DNA of 64,000 nt. It comes from Vibrio maritimus. Its GTDB lineage: Bacteria > Pseudomonadota > Gammaproteobacteria > Enterobacterales > Vibrionaceae. Positions 43,706-52,051 of this stretch are shown here, piece by piece. Both the position numbers and the translations under genes were made by a program. The stretch is from contig NZ_CP090439.1 of the NCBI RefSeq assembly GCF_021441885.1, positions 744,001 to 808,000 on the forward strand, given 5' to 3'. Below the pieces are notes generated by a model. It saw only the letters and a list, made by a program, of their open reading frames with translations, did no database searches and was not told the DNA's origin. How positions within the stretch are numbered: the stretch's first letter is position 1; each line of letters opens with the position of its first letter.

Positions 43706-43906
43706 ATGTCCATTAATTCAATCGACCATGACCAAATGACATCTATTACAAACAAGTGGGATCACTCTGAAGAGATACAAGAGGAAACCCGTCCTGCTAA
43801 ACAAGCTAAATCAGCGGAAGCAAGACGTCGCATTGAAGCATTACGTGAAATCAGAGAAAGTGGTCTAACCCTCGAAGAAGCAAAAGAGTTGGGGTTAATT
43901 CACTAA
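43706..43906 (+). CDS. Small conserved protein (possibly PA3496-type)
   Basis: Protein of 66 residues with a perfect ribosome site (AGGAGG five bases before ATG) and its own terminator, so expression is likely. The N-terminal half is acidic; the C-terminal half is a charged helix (SAEARRRIEALREIRESG) ending LTLEEAKELGLIH. Short Arg/Glu-rich proteins of this look are annotated as PA3496-family envelope integrity proteins; I am unsure of that match. No signal peptide or membrane segment. Confidence 0.72.
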   Translation: MSINSIDHDQMTSITNKWDHSEEIQEETRPAKQAKSAEARRRIEALREIRESGLTLEEAKELGLIH

Positions 43907-43936
43907 TCAGCGATACGCTGAGATGGAGTAAACAGT

Positions 43937-43966
43937 AGGGTGGCGTATGCCACCCTTAGTATTTTT
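43937..43966 (+). terminator. Intrinsic terminator after small gene
   Basis: AGGGTGGC and GCCACCCT pair around GTAT; a TATTTTTT tract follows. Confidence 0.85.
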
Positions 43967-44071
43967 TGCGCCTTGTATATCCTTCCTAAGCCGACAGCGG
44001 CTTTCATTTGAGTTTGAGACTCTAACGGTGATATATTCGGTAGCCTTGCCAACACTAACCGATGAAGAACC

Positions 44072-44281
44072 ATGTCATACAATCTTTCACTGCTTCCCCC
44101 TTCAGAAAAAAACAAGGTTGAGCTAGATAAACAGGCTTCCTTTGTCGTTTGGCAAATGAGGGAAGCGAAAGCCGGTCCAGAAGCGATTCGCGAGCAGCTA
44201 GAACGAATCCAAGATGAGACTGAGAAGGCATGGTTTGAAGCGTGTGTCGACAAATACAAGAAGATGATGGGTGTGATGTAA
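44072..44281 (+). CDS. Small DUF3283-like protein
   Basis: Protein of 69 residues (MSYNLSLLPPSEKNKVELDK), largely helical and charged, of a type found in Vibrio genomes and, as I recall, named DUF3283. No signal peptide or membrane segment. The function is unknown. Single gene 84 bases before yeeN; it could share a transcript with it. Confidence 0.7.
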   Translation: MSYNLSLLPPSEKNKVELDKQASFVVWQMREAKAGPEAIREQLERIQDETEKAWFEACVDKYKKMMGVM

Positions 44282-44365
44282 CAGTCCCATCGTGGCTTAG
44301 AATTGAATTGTGGCGACGATTTGCTAAAATCCTCCGCGTTAAATTGAATTAGAGAGAACATCCCA

Positions 44366-45082
44366 ATGGGAAGAAGTTTTGAAGTGCGCAAAGCCTCGAT
44401 GGCGAAGACACAAGGCGCAAAAATTAAAGTTTATTCCAAGTACGGTAAAGAGATTTACGTTGCTGCTAAAAACGGTGGTGCCGATCCTGAAATGAACTTA
44501 TCGCTTAAGCACCTGATTGCTAAAGCAAAGAAAGATCAAGTTCCAGCACACGTTATTGATAAAGCGCTAGACAAAGCGAATGGCGGCGGCGGTGAAGATT
44601 ACCAGCCAGCACGTTACGAAGGCTTTGGTCCTGGTGGTGTTAGCGTGATCGTTGACTGTCTAACAGACAACGGCAACCGTACGTTCCAAGATGTTCGTCA
44701 ATGCTTTGTTAAAACTGGCGCGAAAATCGGTAGCCCAGGCACCGTTGCTCACATGTTTGATCACCAAGCGGTATTCCAATTCAAGGGTGATGATGAAGAG
44801 TCAGTACTTGAAGCGCTAATGATGGCAGACGTTGATGTTACTGACATTGAGCTTGAAGACGGCGTAATCACGGTATTCGCACCTAACACTGAGTTCTTCA
44901 AAGCGAAAACAGCGTTGAACGCAGAGTATCCAGATTTAACGCTAGACGTTGAAGAGATCACCTTCGTACCACAGACACATACGGCGATTGCTGGTGAAGA
45001 TTCTGAGAAGTTTCAGAAGTTCCTAGACATGCTTGATGACTGTGATGATGTACAACAGGTCTATCATAACGCAGAGCAATAA
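44366..45082 (+). CDS. yeeN: YebC/TACO1-family protein YeeN
   Basis: YebC-family protein of 238 residues, the length of E. coli YeeN. Typical segments: MGRSFEVRKASMAKTQGAKI, GGADPEMNLSLKHLIAKAKK, and YEGFGPGGVSVIVDCLTDNG. Family members act as regulators or as factors that help ribosomes on proline stretches. A GAGAGAA ribosome site lies upstream. Single gene with its own terminator. Confidence 0.92.
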   Translation: MGRSFEVRKASMAKTQGAKIKVYSKYGKEIYVAAKNGGADPEMNLSLKHLIAKAKKDQVPAHVIDKALDKANGGGGEDYQPARYEGFGPGGVSVIVDCLTDNGNRTFQDVRQCFVKTGAKIGSPGTVAHMFDHQAVFQFKGDDEESVLEALMMADVDVTDIELEDGVITVFAPNTEFFKAKTALNAEYPDLTLDVEEITFVPQTHTAIAGEDSEKFQKFLDMLDDCDDVQQVYHNAEQ

Positions 45083-45111
45083 TTAGGTTTCACCCCTAAT
45101 GAATGATTAAT

Positions 45112-45139
45112 AAAGAGCCAACGTATGTTGGCTCTTTTT
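45112..45139 (+). terminator. Intrinsic terminator after yeeN
   Basis: AAAGAGCCAAC and GTTGGCTCTTT pair around GTAT, followed by further T residues. Confidence 0.92.
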
Positions 45140-45315
45140 GGTATCGCTATCTTGGTCAAATTTCCCAGCATCTCCCCTCTACCGAATGTGTTGTTGCTAA
45201 CACTTTTATCAACTTCTTCTGCACCATGCGCAAGAAATTTCTTACTGTATTAATAGTCAGACAATAGGCTAATAAAGCGGAAAGCTACCTTAATAAAATG
45301 GACAGGATAAACACT

Positions 45316-48300
45316 ATGATCAACGGTGGTCACAACGTGTTGGCTCGTCACGATCGCAAGCCAGCAATAGGTGTCATTTTGCCGATGTTGAGCGGTTTTT
45401 ACATGGGAGAGATCACCAGTACCCTAAGAGCGTATGGTGCCGATAAGGGCGTAAACCTTATCTTTTACCGTGTAGGACACAAACGTGATTTTGATTTACC
45501 GTTCGCGTTAGACCATGTCGATGGCTTAATCATAGTACTGCATGCTGCCGCCAATTCTTTGGTAGAACAAGCGGTTGCAAAGGGTATTCCAGTTGTCTCT
45601 GTAGCGGCTAGCTACGCTCCTTTGGCTGTAGAATCATTCTCGAGTGACCAAAAAAGTGGCGTATGTGCGCTGTATGATCACCTCGCATCTCTGGGGCATT
45701 CTAATATAGGGTTCTGCGGCGATTTGTCGGTTAATGACGTTAGAATGCGTTTTAAGGCGTTTCAGGCGCGAGCAGAATCGCATGGTAGGGCCATCGGACG
45801 TACGCAAATACTCAACGTGAGCAGTAACGCGCTGCAAGGTGGGCGTGAAGCCTATGAACGTTATTGGAATCAGGGTTCACCTTGTACGGCAATTATCTGT
45901 GCCACTGACCATATCGCGGTGGGTTTGATGGAGCGGCTTGGCGAAAATGGTATCTCGGTGCCTGAGCAAGTTGCCGTGGTTGGCATTGACAATATCTTCA
46001 TGGGAGAGAGAACTGAGCCAAAGCTCACCACTGTGGATCAGCAATTAGAGCGTTTATCGATAGCGGCAGCAGAGCGACTAACGGCAAGAATTGCGGGCGC
46101 TCGCTACTCTAGTGACGTTTGCTCGATTGAGCAGTTGATGGTAGTTCGAGACTCTTGTGGTTCAGATTCGTCGTCGATTAATCCTGAGTTTGGTATACGA
46201 AAGCAGCTACTTAGCCATACTGAGCGATCGCCAGCGGAGCTGCACGAGACCTTATATTCTCAGGGTCAATCGGGCTTTTCATCGATTGTGAATGCCAGTT
46301 GTTTATTTGATACCTCAGTGGCTTGGGCGGTTTGTGGTGCGAAAGCCAATTCAGAGAGTTGTATTACTGCCTACTCACACACCAATGGACGTCAGCTTTA
46401 CCATTGTGAGCAGGGAATCCACTTCCCTACCGAAGCGTTTCCACAGAGCTCTTTGTATACCTTTCCAGAAGCCTTCGTTATGACACTATTGTGTGTGACC
46501 GACAGGCATGATCGGCATACCGAAGTGATGGCGGTTGTTGAATCCATCGAAGAGACGCCAGATCTAGCGAAGATCTCTAGCTACAACAATTATTTGGATA
46601 TGCTAGCGCTGTTTTTAGAGCGTGATCTTCTCCTGCACAGTTCACAGAGTCGAGCGCAAGTATCCACGGATCTGGCGAATCAATTGCAAGTGGTTAGCCA
46701 CTCTTCTAATGATGTGATTTGGGATTGGGATCTGATCTCTGATGAGCTAGTTTGGAGTAGTCGTTGGAATGATATTCTTAAGCTCAATGACGGAGATTCA
46801 ACCACGTTGACCAGTCAGTGCTTTTTTGACTTGGTTCACCCGGATGATCTTGGCAAGCTTGAAAACCAACTCCTTGCCCATCTTGATAAAGAGACGCCAT
46901 TCAAATCACAATTTCGACTGCGCAGAACCGACGGAGTCTACGTTTGGCTCTCTTCCACCGGGCGCGTCATCAAAGATAAATTTGGTCGTCCGGTGCGCTT
47001 TTTGGGGGCAATGACCGATATTACAGAGCAAAAACGTTCCGCCGATAAGATTCGCCAGCTTGCCTACCATGATCCGCTCACAGGACTTGCGAATCGACGT
47101 ATGATGACTGAGCGTTTGAAGGCGCATATTCGCGATAAGAATGAACAGCCGCTCGCTTTGATGTTGATGGACCTCAATCGCTTCAAGTTTGTAAATGATA
47201 CCTATGGTCACGATGTCGGAGATGCGTTGTTGCTGCACGTATCAAAACAGCTCAATCAGGTGGTACGAAAGAACGACCTCATTGCCCGTTTTGGTGGTGA
47301 TGAGTTTCTCTTGATGTGTGATGTCGAGACATCGGGTCAAGCCCTAGAGCTTGCTAGTCGCATACTTCGCGCGGTAGAGAAGCCGTTTTGTGTTGGAGAT
47401 AATGAGTTCAACACTCAGGGAAGCCTTGGTATTGCGTTCTATCCGTTTGATGCGGTCTCTGCAGAAGAGTTAGTCAAAAAGGCCGATATCGCTATGTATC
47501 GCGCTAAGCGCTCTAAGAGTCGCAAGGCGGCCCTTTACGATACCCAACTAGAGCGAGAGAGCCAGCAACTGCTGAGTGTCGAGCAGAAACTGCGACGCGT
47601 TCTGGCGAATGATAAACTCGAGGTTTGGTATCAGTCTATACATGATCAAGAGAGTGGAGCTGTGACTGGCTTAGAAGCGCTGGCGCGTTGGCAGGACGAG
47701 GATGGCGAATACGTTTCACCACAGCTCTTTATAGGTGTCGCAGAAGAGTCCGGGTTGATCGTGAAGCTCAGTGAGATCGTGTTGACCAAGGTGTGTGAAG
47801 ATCTCGCCGATAAGCGTATAGACAGTGCGCTCTCTGTCTCGATTAATATCAGTTCAAGCCTGTTGTCTCGCCCTCATTTTGCTATCGAGTTCGTACAAAA
47901 GATCTTTTCTTATGATCTCTCTCCGACACAGTTTACTGTCGAGATCACCGAAAGCATCGCCCTTAATGATTTTGAACAGTGTTTGCGGGCATTAAATGCG
48001 CTTAAGGCTGCAGGTGTGCGCATCTCGTTGGATGATTTTGGGACAGGCTATTCGTCTTTATCCATGCTCAAACAATTACCACTTGACGAAGTGAAGATTG
48101 ACCGCAGTTTTATTCGCGACTTGGGCAGTGATTTAGCCCACAATGCCTTAGTGGAGTCAGTCATCACCATGGCTCACGCATTTGGATACGATGTGGTTGC
48201 TGAAGGTGTGGAATGCGAGAAGCAATACGCGCGATTGAAAGAGATGAACTGCGATATGTATCAAGGGTATTGGTTTGCTAAGCCAAAGCCTTTATCCGTA

Positions 48301-48333
48301 GTGAAAACAAAGCGCTTGAGCCACGCCGTATAG
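45316..48333 (+). CDS. LacI-like sensor fused to PAS-GGDEF-EAL (c-di-GMP enzyme)
   Basis: Protein of about 1005 residues that should make and/or break c-di-GMP in the cytoplasm. Residues 20-300 are a LacI/periplasmic-binding-like ligand domain (IGVILPMLSGFYMGEI, GLMERLGENGISVPEQVAVV) without the DNA-binding helix-turn-helix and with no membrane segment or signal peptide. A linker domain (about 300-460), a PAS domain (about 470-590; DVIWDWDLISDELVWSSRWN), GGDEF with an intact GGDEF motif (residues 666-670 counted from 45298) and an RxxD inhibitory site (RKND) five residues before it, and an EAL domain with intact EAL (793-795) and DDFGTGYSSL follow. ATG 45316 has AGGA 8 bases upstream; ATG 45298 is an alternative start. 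Confidence 0.9.
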   Translation: MINGGHNVLARHDRKPAIGVILPMLSGFYMGEITSTLRAYGADKGVNLIFYRVGHKRDFDLPFALDHVDGLIIVLHAAANSLVEQAVAKGIPVVSVAASYAPLAVESFSSDQKSGVCALYDHLASLGHSNIGFCGDLSVNDVRMRFKAFQARAESHGRAIGRTQILNVSSNALQGGREAYERYWNQGSPCTAIICATDHIAVGLMERLGENGISVPEQVAVVGIDNIFMGERTEPKLTTVDQQLERLSIAAAERLTARIAGARYSSDVCSIEQLMVVRDSCGSDSSSINPEFGIRKQLLSHTERSPAELHETLYSQGQSGFSSIVNASCLFDTSVAWAVCGAKANSESCITAYSHTNGRQLYHCEQGIHFPTEAFPQSSLYTFPEAFVMTLLCVTDRHDRHTEVMAVVESIEETPDLAKISSYNNYLDMLALFLERDLLLHSSQSRAQVSTDLANQLQVVSHSSNDVIWDWDLISDELVWSSRWNDILKLNDGDSTTLTSQCFFDLVHPDDLGKLENQLLAHLDKETPFKSQFRLRRTDGVYVWLSSTGRVIKDKFGRPVRFLGAMTDITEQKRSADKIRQLAYHDPLTGLANRRMMTERLKAHIRDKNEQPLALMLMDLNRFKFVNDTYGHDVGDALLLHVSKQLNQVVRKNDLIARFGGDEFLLMCDVETSGQALELASRILRAVEKPFCVGDNEFNTQGSLGIAFYPFDAVSAEELVKKADIAMYRAKRSKSRKAALYDTQLERESQQLLSVEQKLRRVLANDKLEVWYQSIHDQESGAVTGLEALARWQDEDGEYVSPQLFIGVAEESGLIVKLSEIVLTKVCEDLADKRIDSALSVSINISSSLLSRPHFAIEFVQKIFSYDLSPTQFTVEITESIALNDFEQCLRALNALKAAGVRISLDDFGTGYSSLSMLKQLPLDEVKIDRSFIRDLGSDLAHNALVESVITMAHAFGYDVVAEGVECEKQYARLKEMNCDMYQGYWFAKPKPLSVVKTKRLSHAV

Positions 48334-48343
48334 ACAAAAATAC

Positions 48344-48380
48344 GAAAGCATGATCAAGGTATTGCCTTGATCATGCTTTC
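48344..48380. promoter_or_regulatory. Inverted pair of RctB iterons forming a hairpin
   Basis: GAAAGCATGATCAAGG (48344-48359) and CCTTGATCATGCTTTC (48365-48380) are perfect 16-bp arms around TATTG. Each arm is identical to an origin iteron (40448-40463 and 40793-40808). It lies between two convergent genes, where it could also work as a terminator. Distance to the origin array is about 7.3 kb. Confidence 0.85.
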
Positions 48381-48613
48381 TAGCCCTTGATGGTTTTAGG
48401 TTGGCAGCACCAAGCTGCGAATGCTCTTATCTTTGGCAGTACCGTCAGATTCAACAGCAGCGCGCAAGGCCAGGCTATTAGAAAACTCTTCACCCACGTT
48501 TCAGGCCAGTCGGCGCTGAATCCCATTTTGTATCCCGAGATGATTCCCGACATCATCATTGCCATGGTCAATGAGGATAGTAGGGCGGTTAACCAAAACT
48601 GTTTTCTACTCAT
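48380..48613 (-). CDS. DUF2798 small membrane protein
   Basis: Protein of 77 residues with two membrane segments (about 8-28 and 44-63) and a short basic tail; the pattern MSRKQFWLTALLSSLTMAMM with SFLIAWPCALLLNL fits the DUF2798 family. The function is unknown. Its stop codon touches the RctB hairpin. Divergent from a LysR gene. Confidence 0.8.
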   Translation of the reverse strand: MSRKQFWLTALLSSLTMAMMMSGIISGYKMGFSADWPETWVKSFLIAWPCALLLNLTVLPKIRAFAAWCCQPKTIKG

Positions 48614-48694
48614 TCTCTGTCTCCTTCGGTTGTCTTTTTGATGAGAAAAGTATAAACCTAGTCATATATAGAAAAAATACGGTTATTTAGGATT

Positions 48695-49618
48695 GTGGAT
48701 TCCATATTTGGATACATTGATGATGTTTACTTATTCTGCAAGGTTGTAGAGGAAGGCTCTGTATTAAGAGCTGCCGCAAGCTTGGGTTTGCCTCAATCAA
48801 CGGTATCAAGACGCATCACTTCTCTTGAGTCAAAGCTCGGTCTGCGTCTTCTAGAAAAGCGTGGGCGTGAATTAGCTCCGACAGAACTAGGTCAAATGGC
48901 ATTCGAACAGTTGAGCAGTGGAATTGAGCAAGTTGAGATAGGGCTCAACAATATTACCGAGAAAACGGATTTAGTGGCGGGTCACGTCCGGTTAGCGGTA
49001 CCACATAGCTTTTACCACGCATTTATCGCACCTGTCGTCGAGGAATACTTGAAGTCCTATCCCAAGGTGCATGTGGATCTCGCGTTAAACCACGATCAAG
49101 CCAAGCCTAAAACGGATCGAGAGCTCCTTATAACCTTCGACACTTCAGAAATGGATGAATTGATAGCTAGACCACTGTTTACAGCGAAGCACGGTTTCTT
49201 TGCGAGTAAAGAATACCTCAGTTCTAACCCAATTATTGATGATCTCGAAAGGCTCAAACGTGCCGACTGGCTGACGATCGATGATAGTCGCGAGATTGTG
49301 GTCTACCAACAAGGAAAAGAGGTAGATACCATCAACCTTAAACCACGATTGATCGTTAACGATATTCAGGCGCTAGTTGATTCGGTTGGTCGAGGTCTAG
49401 GTGTGGCTTCACTGCCGCTACGTCACGCGGCAAGCAACTCAAATTTGATTCATATTCTACCTGAGTACTATCGTAGTGACCGCCAAGCCTTTTTGGTGTA
49501 CAAAGATAGAAAATACCAACCTAAAGCCGTAAAAGCCTTGGTGGAAGCGATATTAGCGACCGCTCAAAATATGGATGCGGCGGTAAATCCAAACACAAGC
49601 AACAAGGAGCCGACATGA
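48695..49618 (+). CDS. LysR-family transcriptional regulator
   Basis: Regulator of 307 residues: an N-terminal winged helix (FCKVVEEGSVLRAAASLGLP, then QSTVSRRITSLESKLG) and an effector domain. The start is taken as GTG 48695, since no suitable ATG occurs before the helix-turn-helix. It overlaps the next gene in ATGA, so it is in one operon with the oxidoreductase; it is also divergent from the DUF2798 gene, a possible target. Confidence 0.87.
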   Translation: MDSIFGYIDDVYLFCKVVEEGSVLRAAASLGLPQSTVSRRITSLESKLGLRLLEKRGRELAPTELGQMAFEQLSSGIEQVEIGLNNITEKTDLVAGHVRLAVPHSFYHAFIAPVVEEYLKSYPKVHVDLALNHDQAKPKTDRELLITFDTSEMDELIARPLFTAKHGFFASKEYLSSNPIIDDLERLKRADWLTIDDSREIVVYQQGKEVDTINLKPRLIVNDIQALVDSVGRGLGVASLPLRHAASNSNLIHILPEYYRSDRQAFLVYKDRKYQPKAVKALVEAILATAQNMDAAVNPNTSNKEPT

Positions 49619-50490
49619 AAGTAAGTTTTATTGGACTGGGCGTTATGGGATACCCGATGGCAGGGCATCTAGTCAAAGCGGGTTTTGACGTCAGCGTTTT
49701 TAACCGTACGACAGAGAAAGCGCAGCGCTGGGCCAATGAATACGCAGGTCAATACGCAGAAACCGTTGCTGAGTGTGTGAAAGACGCAGATGTGGTCGCT
49801 GTTTGTGTCGGTAACGATGATGATGTGCGTCAGATGACGAACGCTGAGCAAGGTGCTATCGCGGCGATGAAGCAGGGCGCGATTCTCGTTGACCATACCA
49901 CGACCTCTGCAAGCCTAGCCGAAGAGCTTGGTAAGGCGTGTGAGGAGGCTGGGATTCGCTTTATGGATGCGCCAGTATCCGGTGGACAAGCCGGTGCTGA
50001 GAATGGTGTGCTGACTATTATGTGTGGTGGTGATGAAGCCGTATTCAATGACTTACAATCTGTGTTTGGTGCGTACGGGAAATCGTCAGTGTTGATGGGT
50101 ACTGTTGGCCAAGGACAACGCGCTAAGATGGTAAACCAAGTGTGTATTGCTGGCGTGTTGACGGGTCTGTCCGAAGGTCTATTGCTCGCTCAAAAAAGCG
50201 GACTGGATATCCCTGCCCTTGTCGATTGCTTGAAGAATGGCGCTGCAGGTTCTTGGCAGATGGAAAATCGTGCCAAGACCATGGACCAAGACAAATACGA
50301 CTTTGGCTTTGCGATCGATTGGATGATCAAAGACCTAGGTTTCTGTTTAGATGAAGCGGAAAAGCAAGGCATAACGCTGCCGCTAACAGAGCAGTCCATT
50401 GAGCGCTACAAGCAGTTGTCATTAGATGGGGAAGGGCGCTCCGATACGTCTGTGCTCTTCAAAGCGGTACGACAAGACGCTGAAAAATAA
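49615..50490 (+). CDS. 3-hydroxyisobutyrate dehydrogenase-family oxidoreductase
   Basis: Beta-hydroxyacid dehydrogenase of 291 residues using NAD(P). The N-terminal Rossmann motif VSFIGLGVMGYPMAGHLVKAG, the substrate-binding stretch MDAPVSGGQAGAENG and the catalytic Lys region GQRAKMVNQVCIAG (Lys near residue 172) are intact. Possible substrates are 3-hydroxyisobutyrate, tartronate semialdehyde or succinic semialdehyde/glyoxylate; the sequence alone does not decide. Translationally coupled to LysR. Confidence 0.88.
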   Translation: MKVSFIGLGVMGYPMAGHLVKAGFDVSVFNRTTEKAQRWANEYAGQYAETVAECVKDADVVAVCVGNDDDVRQMTNAEQGAIAAMKQGAILVDHTTTSASLAEELGKACEEAGIRFMDAPVSGGQAGAENGVLTIMCGGDEAVFNDLQSVFGAYGKSSVLMGTVGQGQRAKMVNQVCIAGVLTGLSEGLLLAQKSGLDIPALVDCLKNGAAGSWQMENRAKTMDQDKYDFGFAIDWMIKDLGFCLDEAEKQGITLPLTEQSIERYKQLSLDGEGRSDTSVLFKAVRQDAEK

Positions 50491-50491
50491 T

Positions 50492-50506
50492 CTTTACAGT
50501 GTAAAT
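50492..50506. promoter_or_regulatory. parS2 site (outlying)
   Basis: TTTACAGTGTAAA (50493-50505), exact parS2 match, placed two bases after the stop of the dehydrogenase gene and about 9.5 kb right of the origin array. Confidence 0.87.
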
Positions 50507-50548
50507 GGCGAGCGCTGAAGTCGCTCGCCACTTTTTGTTCTATTCGAC

Positions 50549-50935
50549 TTATTCTATTCGACAGCGGTCGCAGCGTTTCTTACCGGTAAGAATGCCAGAA
50601 ATTGTGTAGCGGTTTCTGGCAAATTTGATGTACACCCAATCACAAATCGGACGAAACAATGGCCAGCGCGTAAATGCGTACCAATGGCCGTGACCGACCA
50701 AGCTCCATGCTTGGTACGTGACGTCTAACCCAAGCAGAAGCGCTCCATTTTTATCGTAGGCATGCAGCCTTTCGGAGGCTGCAGCTTGGTCTATGTTGGG
50801 GTAGTCGAAAAACGCATCAGAGAAAATGTCCACCAGCTTGATAACGTCTTCACTGTCGTGTTTTTTGAGCGCTGTCATCTCTTTAACACACAATGGGCAT
50901 TGCCCATCATAGAACAGGGTCAATTTGGTCGACAT
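50549..50935 (-). CDS. DCC-family (DUF393) thiol-disulfide oxidoreductase
   Basis: About 128 residues. The family signature LFYDGQCPLCVKEM near the N-terminus has the CxxC pair; a second CDRCR pair ends the protein. The role of DCC proteins is not well known; a thioredoxin-like fold is predicted. ATG 50935 is chosen with GAGG 5 bases upstream over GTG 50941. It lies 14 bases after the DUF4344 gene on the same strand, a probable two-gene operon. Confidence 0.85.
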   Translation of the reverse strand: MSTKLTLFYDGQCPLCVKEMTALKKHDSEDVIKLVDIFSDAFFDYPNIDQAAASERLHAYDKNGALLLGLDVTYQAWSLVGHGHWYAFTRWPLFRPICDWVYIKFARNRYTISGILTGKKRCDRCRIE

Positions 50936-50949
50936 TTTCACCTCAGTAA

Positions 50950-51723
50950 TTAGCTGTTTTCCTCTGATTTAATGTTTAGTACTTGCTTCCAGTTGTAATC
51001 GATCTCTTCAAAGGTTGCGATGCACTTGTCTTTTTGTTCATCACGATACTCATCTTCGATTTCATCGAGTAAATCCTTGTGCGCATCAGGATCGCTGCCA
51101 TACACCAAACACAAAGTGGCAAAATAGCGTTGTAAATCAAAGCTGTGTTCACCGATGTACTCATAGAAATCGTAATAGTCTGGTCTGTCGTCTGATTCAA
51201 ACGCGAACATATCGGCGGCGCTTATGGTCGCATCGGCACCTTGGTCTACGTAGTTAAGCATGATGACCGCGGCAAAGTTGTCTACTGCATCTTCCTCTTT
51301 ACCAAGAATCGGAATGCCTTGGTCGGCGACATAAGCATGTCCAGCCTCGTGCAAAAGAGTGTGAAGCAAGGTATCTACCGCGCCATCTTTGGCTGGCTTT
51401 CCAAACCGCTTCTCGTAGTCGTTTTTAGTGAAATACTCGAGGGAGTCATTGTAAAACGCATACGGCATGTGAACGGTATGAGTAGAAGGGTCGTAAAGAG
51501 GGCCATCGTCGCCACCATAGCTAATTGTGAGCTCGCTATTGAACGGGAAGTAATGGTTCGATAAGTCTGCGACGAGTTCGTTTGCCCCACTTTGCTCAAT
51601 AGCTTGGCGAGCCGATTGCTCAGCGCCAGACTCGGGTTCCTCGTAATTAACGTTGATTTTTGCATTTGCAGAGGTTGCTGCCAGCAGAGACATTATTAGT
51701 GCAATAGAGGCTGTCCGTATCAC
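50950..51723 (-). CDS. Secreted DUF4344 putative metallopeptidase
   Basis: Exported protein of 257 residues. A signal peptide ends at SANA before KINVNYEEP. The zinc motif HEAGH (in LLHTLLHEAGHAYVADQG, about residue 125) is followed by EEDAVDNFAAVIML, giving the third ligand, as in the DUF4344 group. Two Cys in the C-terminal part (TLCLVYGS and DKCIATF) may form a disulfide. The substrate is unknown. Confidence 0.85.
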   Translation of the reverse strand: MIRTASIALIMSLLAATSANAKINVNYEEPESGAEQSARQAIEQSGANELVADLSNHYFPFNSELTISYGGDDGPLYDPSTHTVHMPYAFYNDSLEYFTKNDYEKRFGKPAKDGAVDTLLHTLLHEAGHAYVADQGIPILGKEEDAVDNFAAVIMLNYVDQGADATISAADMFAFESDDRPDYYDFYEYIGEHSFDLQRYFATLCLVYGSDPDAHKDLLDEIEDEYRDEQKDKCIATFEEIDYNWKQVLNIKSEENS

Positions 51724-52051
51724 TGTTGTTCACCTTATTATCTGTATTTATTAGTTAAATTAGTCGAACGTAGCGCATTGTGCTACTATGCCGCCTTAAT
51801 CAGTGTAGTTACTCTTTTTATCTTAGACACATTATGTGTATTTAAGACCTCAAAACACCCAGTTATCAAATACATAGGCTGGAGTGTCAAAGTGCCGAAG
51901 CTTCCTCGGCAATCAAAAAGCAGTGGATAAAGAAAACAAGGCCGTTTGGTGATTTTGCTTTGATCGCCATCTATCCTATTTTTACTACACTAAAATATCG
52001 AATCGATACCTCATTAAGGAAGATGAGCGATACAGCAAAAAAAGAGGTTAT
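51724..52051. other. Intergenic region before gltS
   Basis: About 330 bases without a gene between divergent genes. AT-rich with likely promoters for both sides; the only clear element is the gltS ribosome site GAGG four bases before ATG. Confidence 0.5.
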
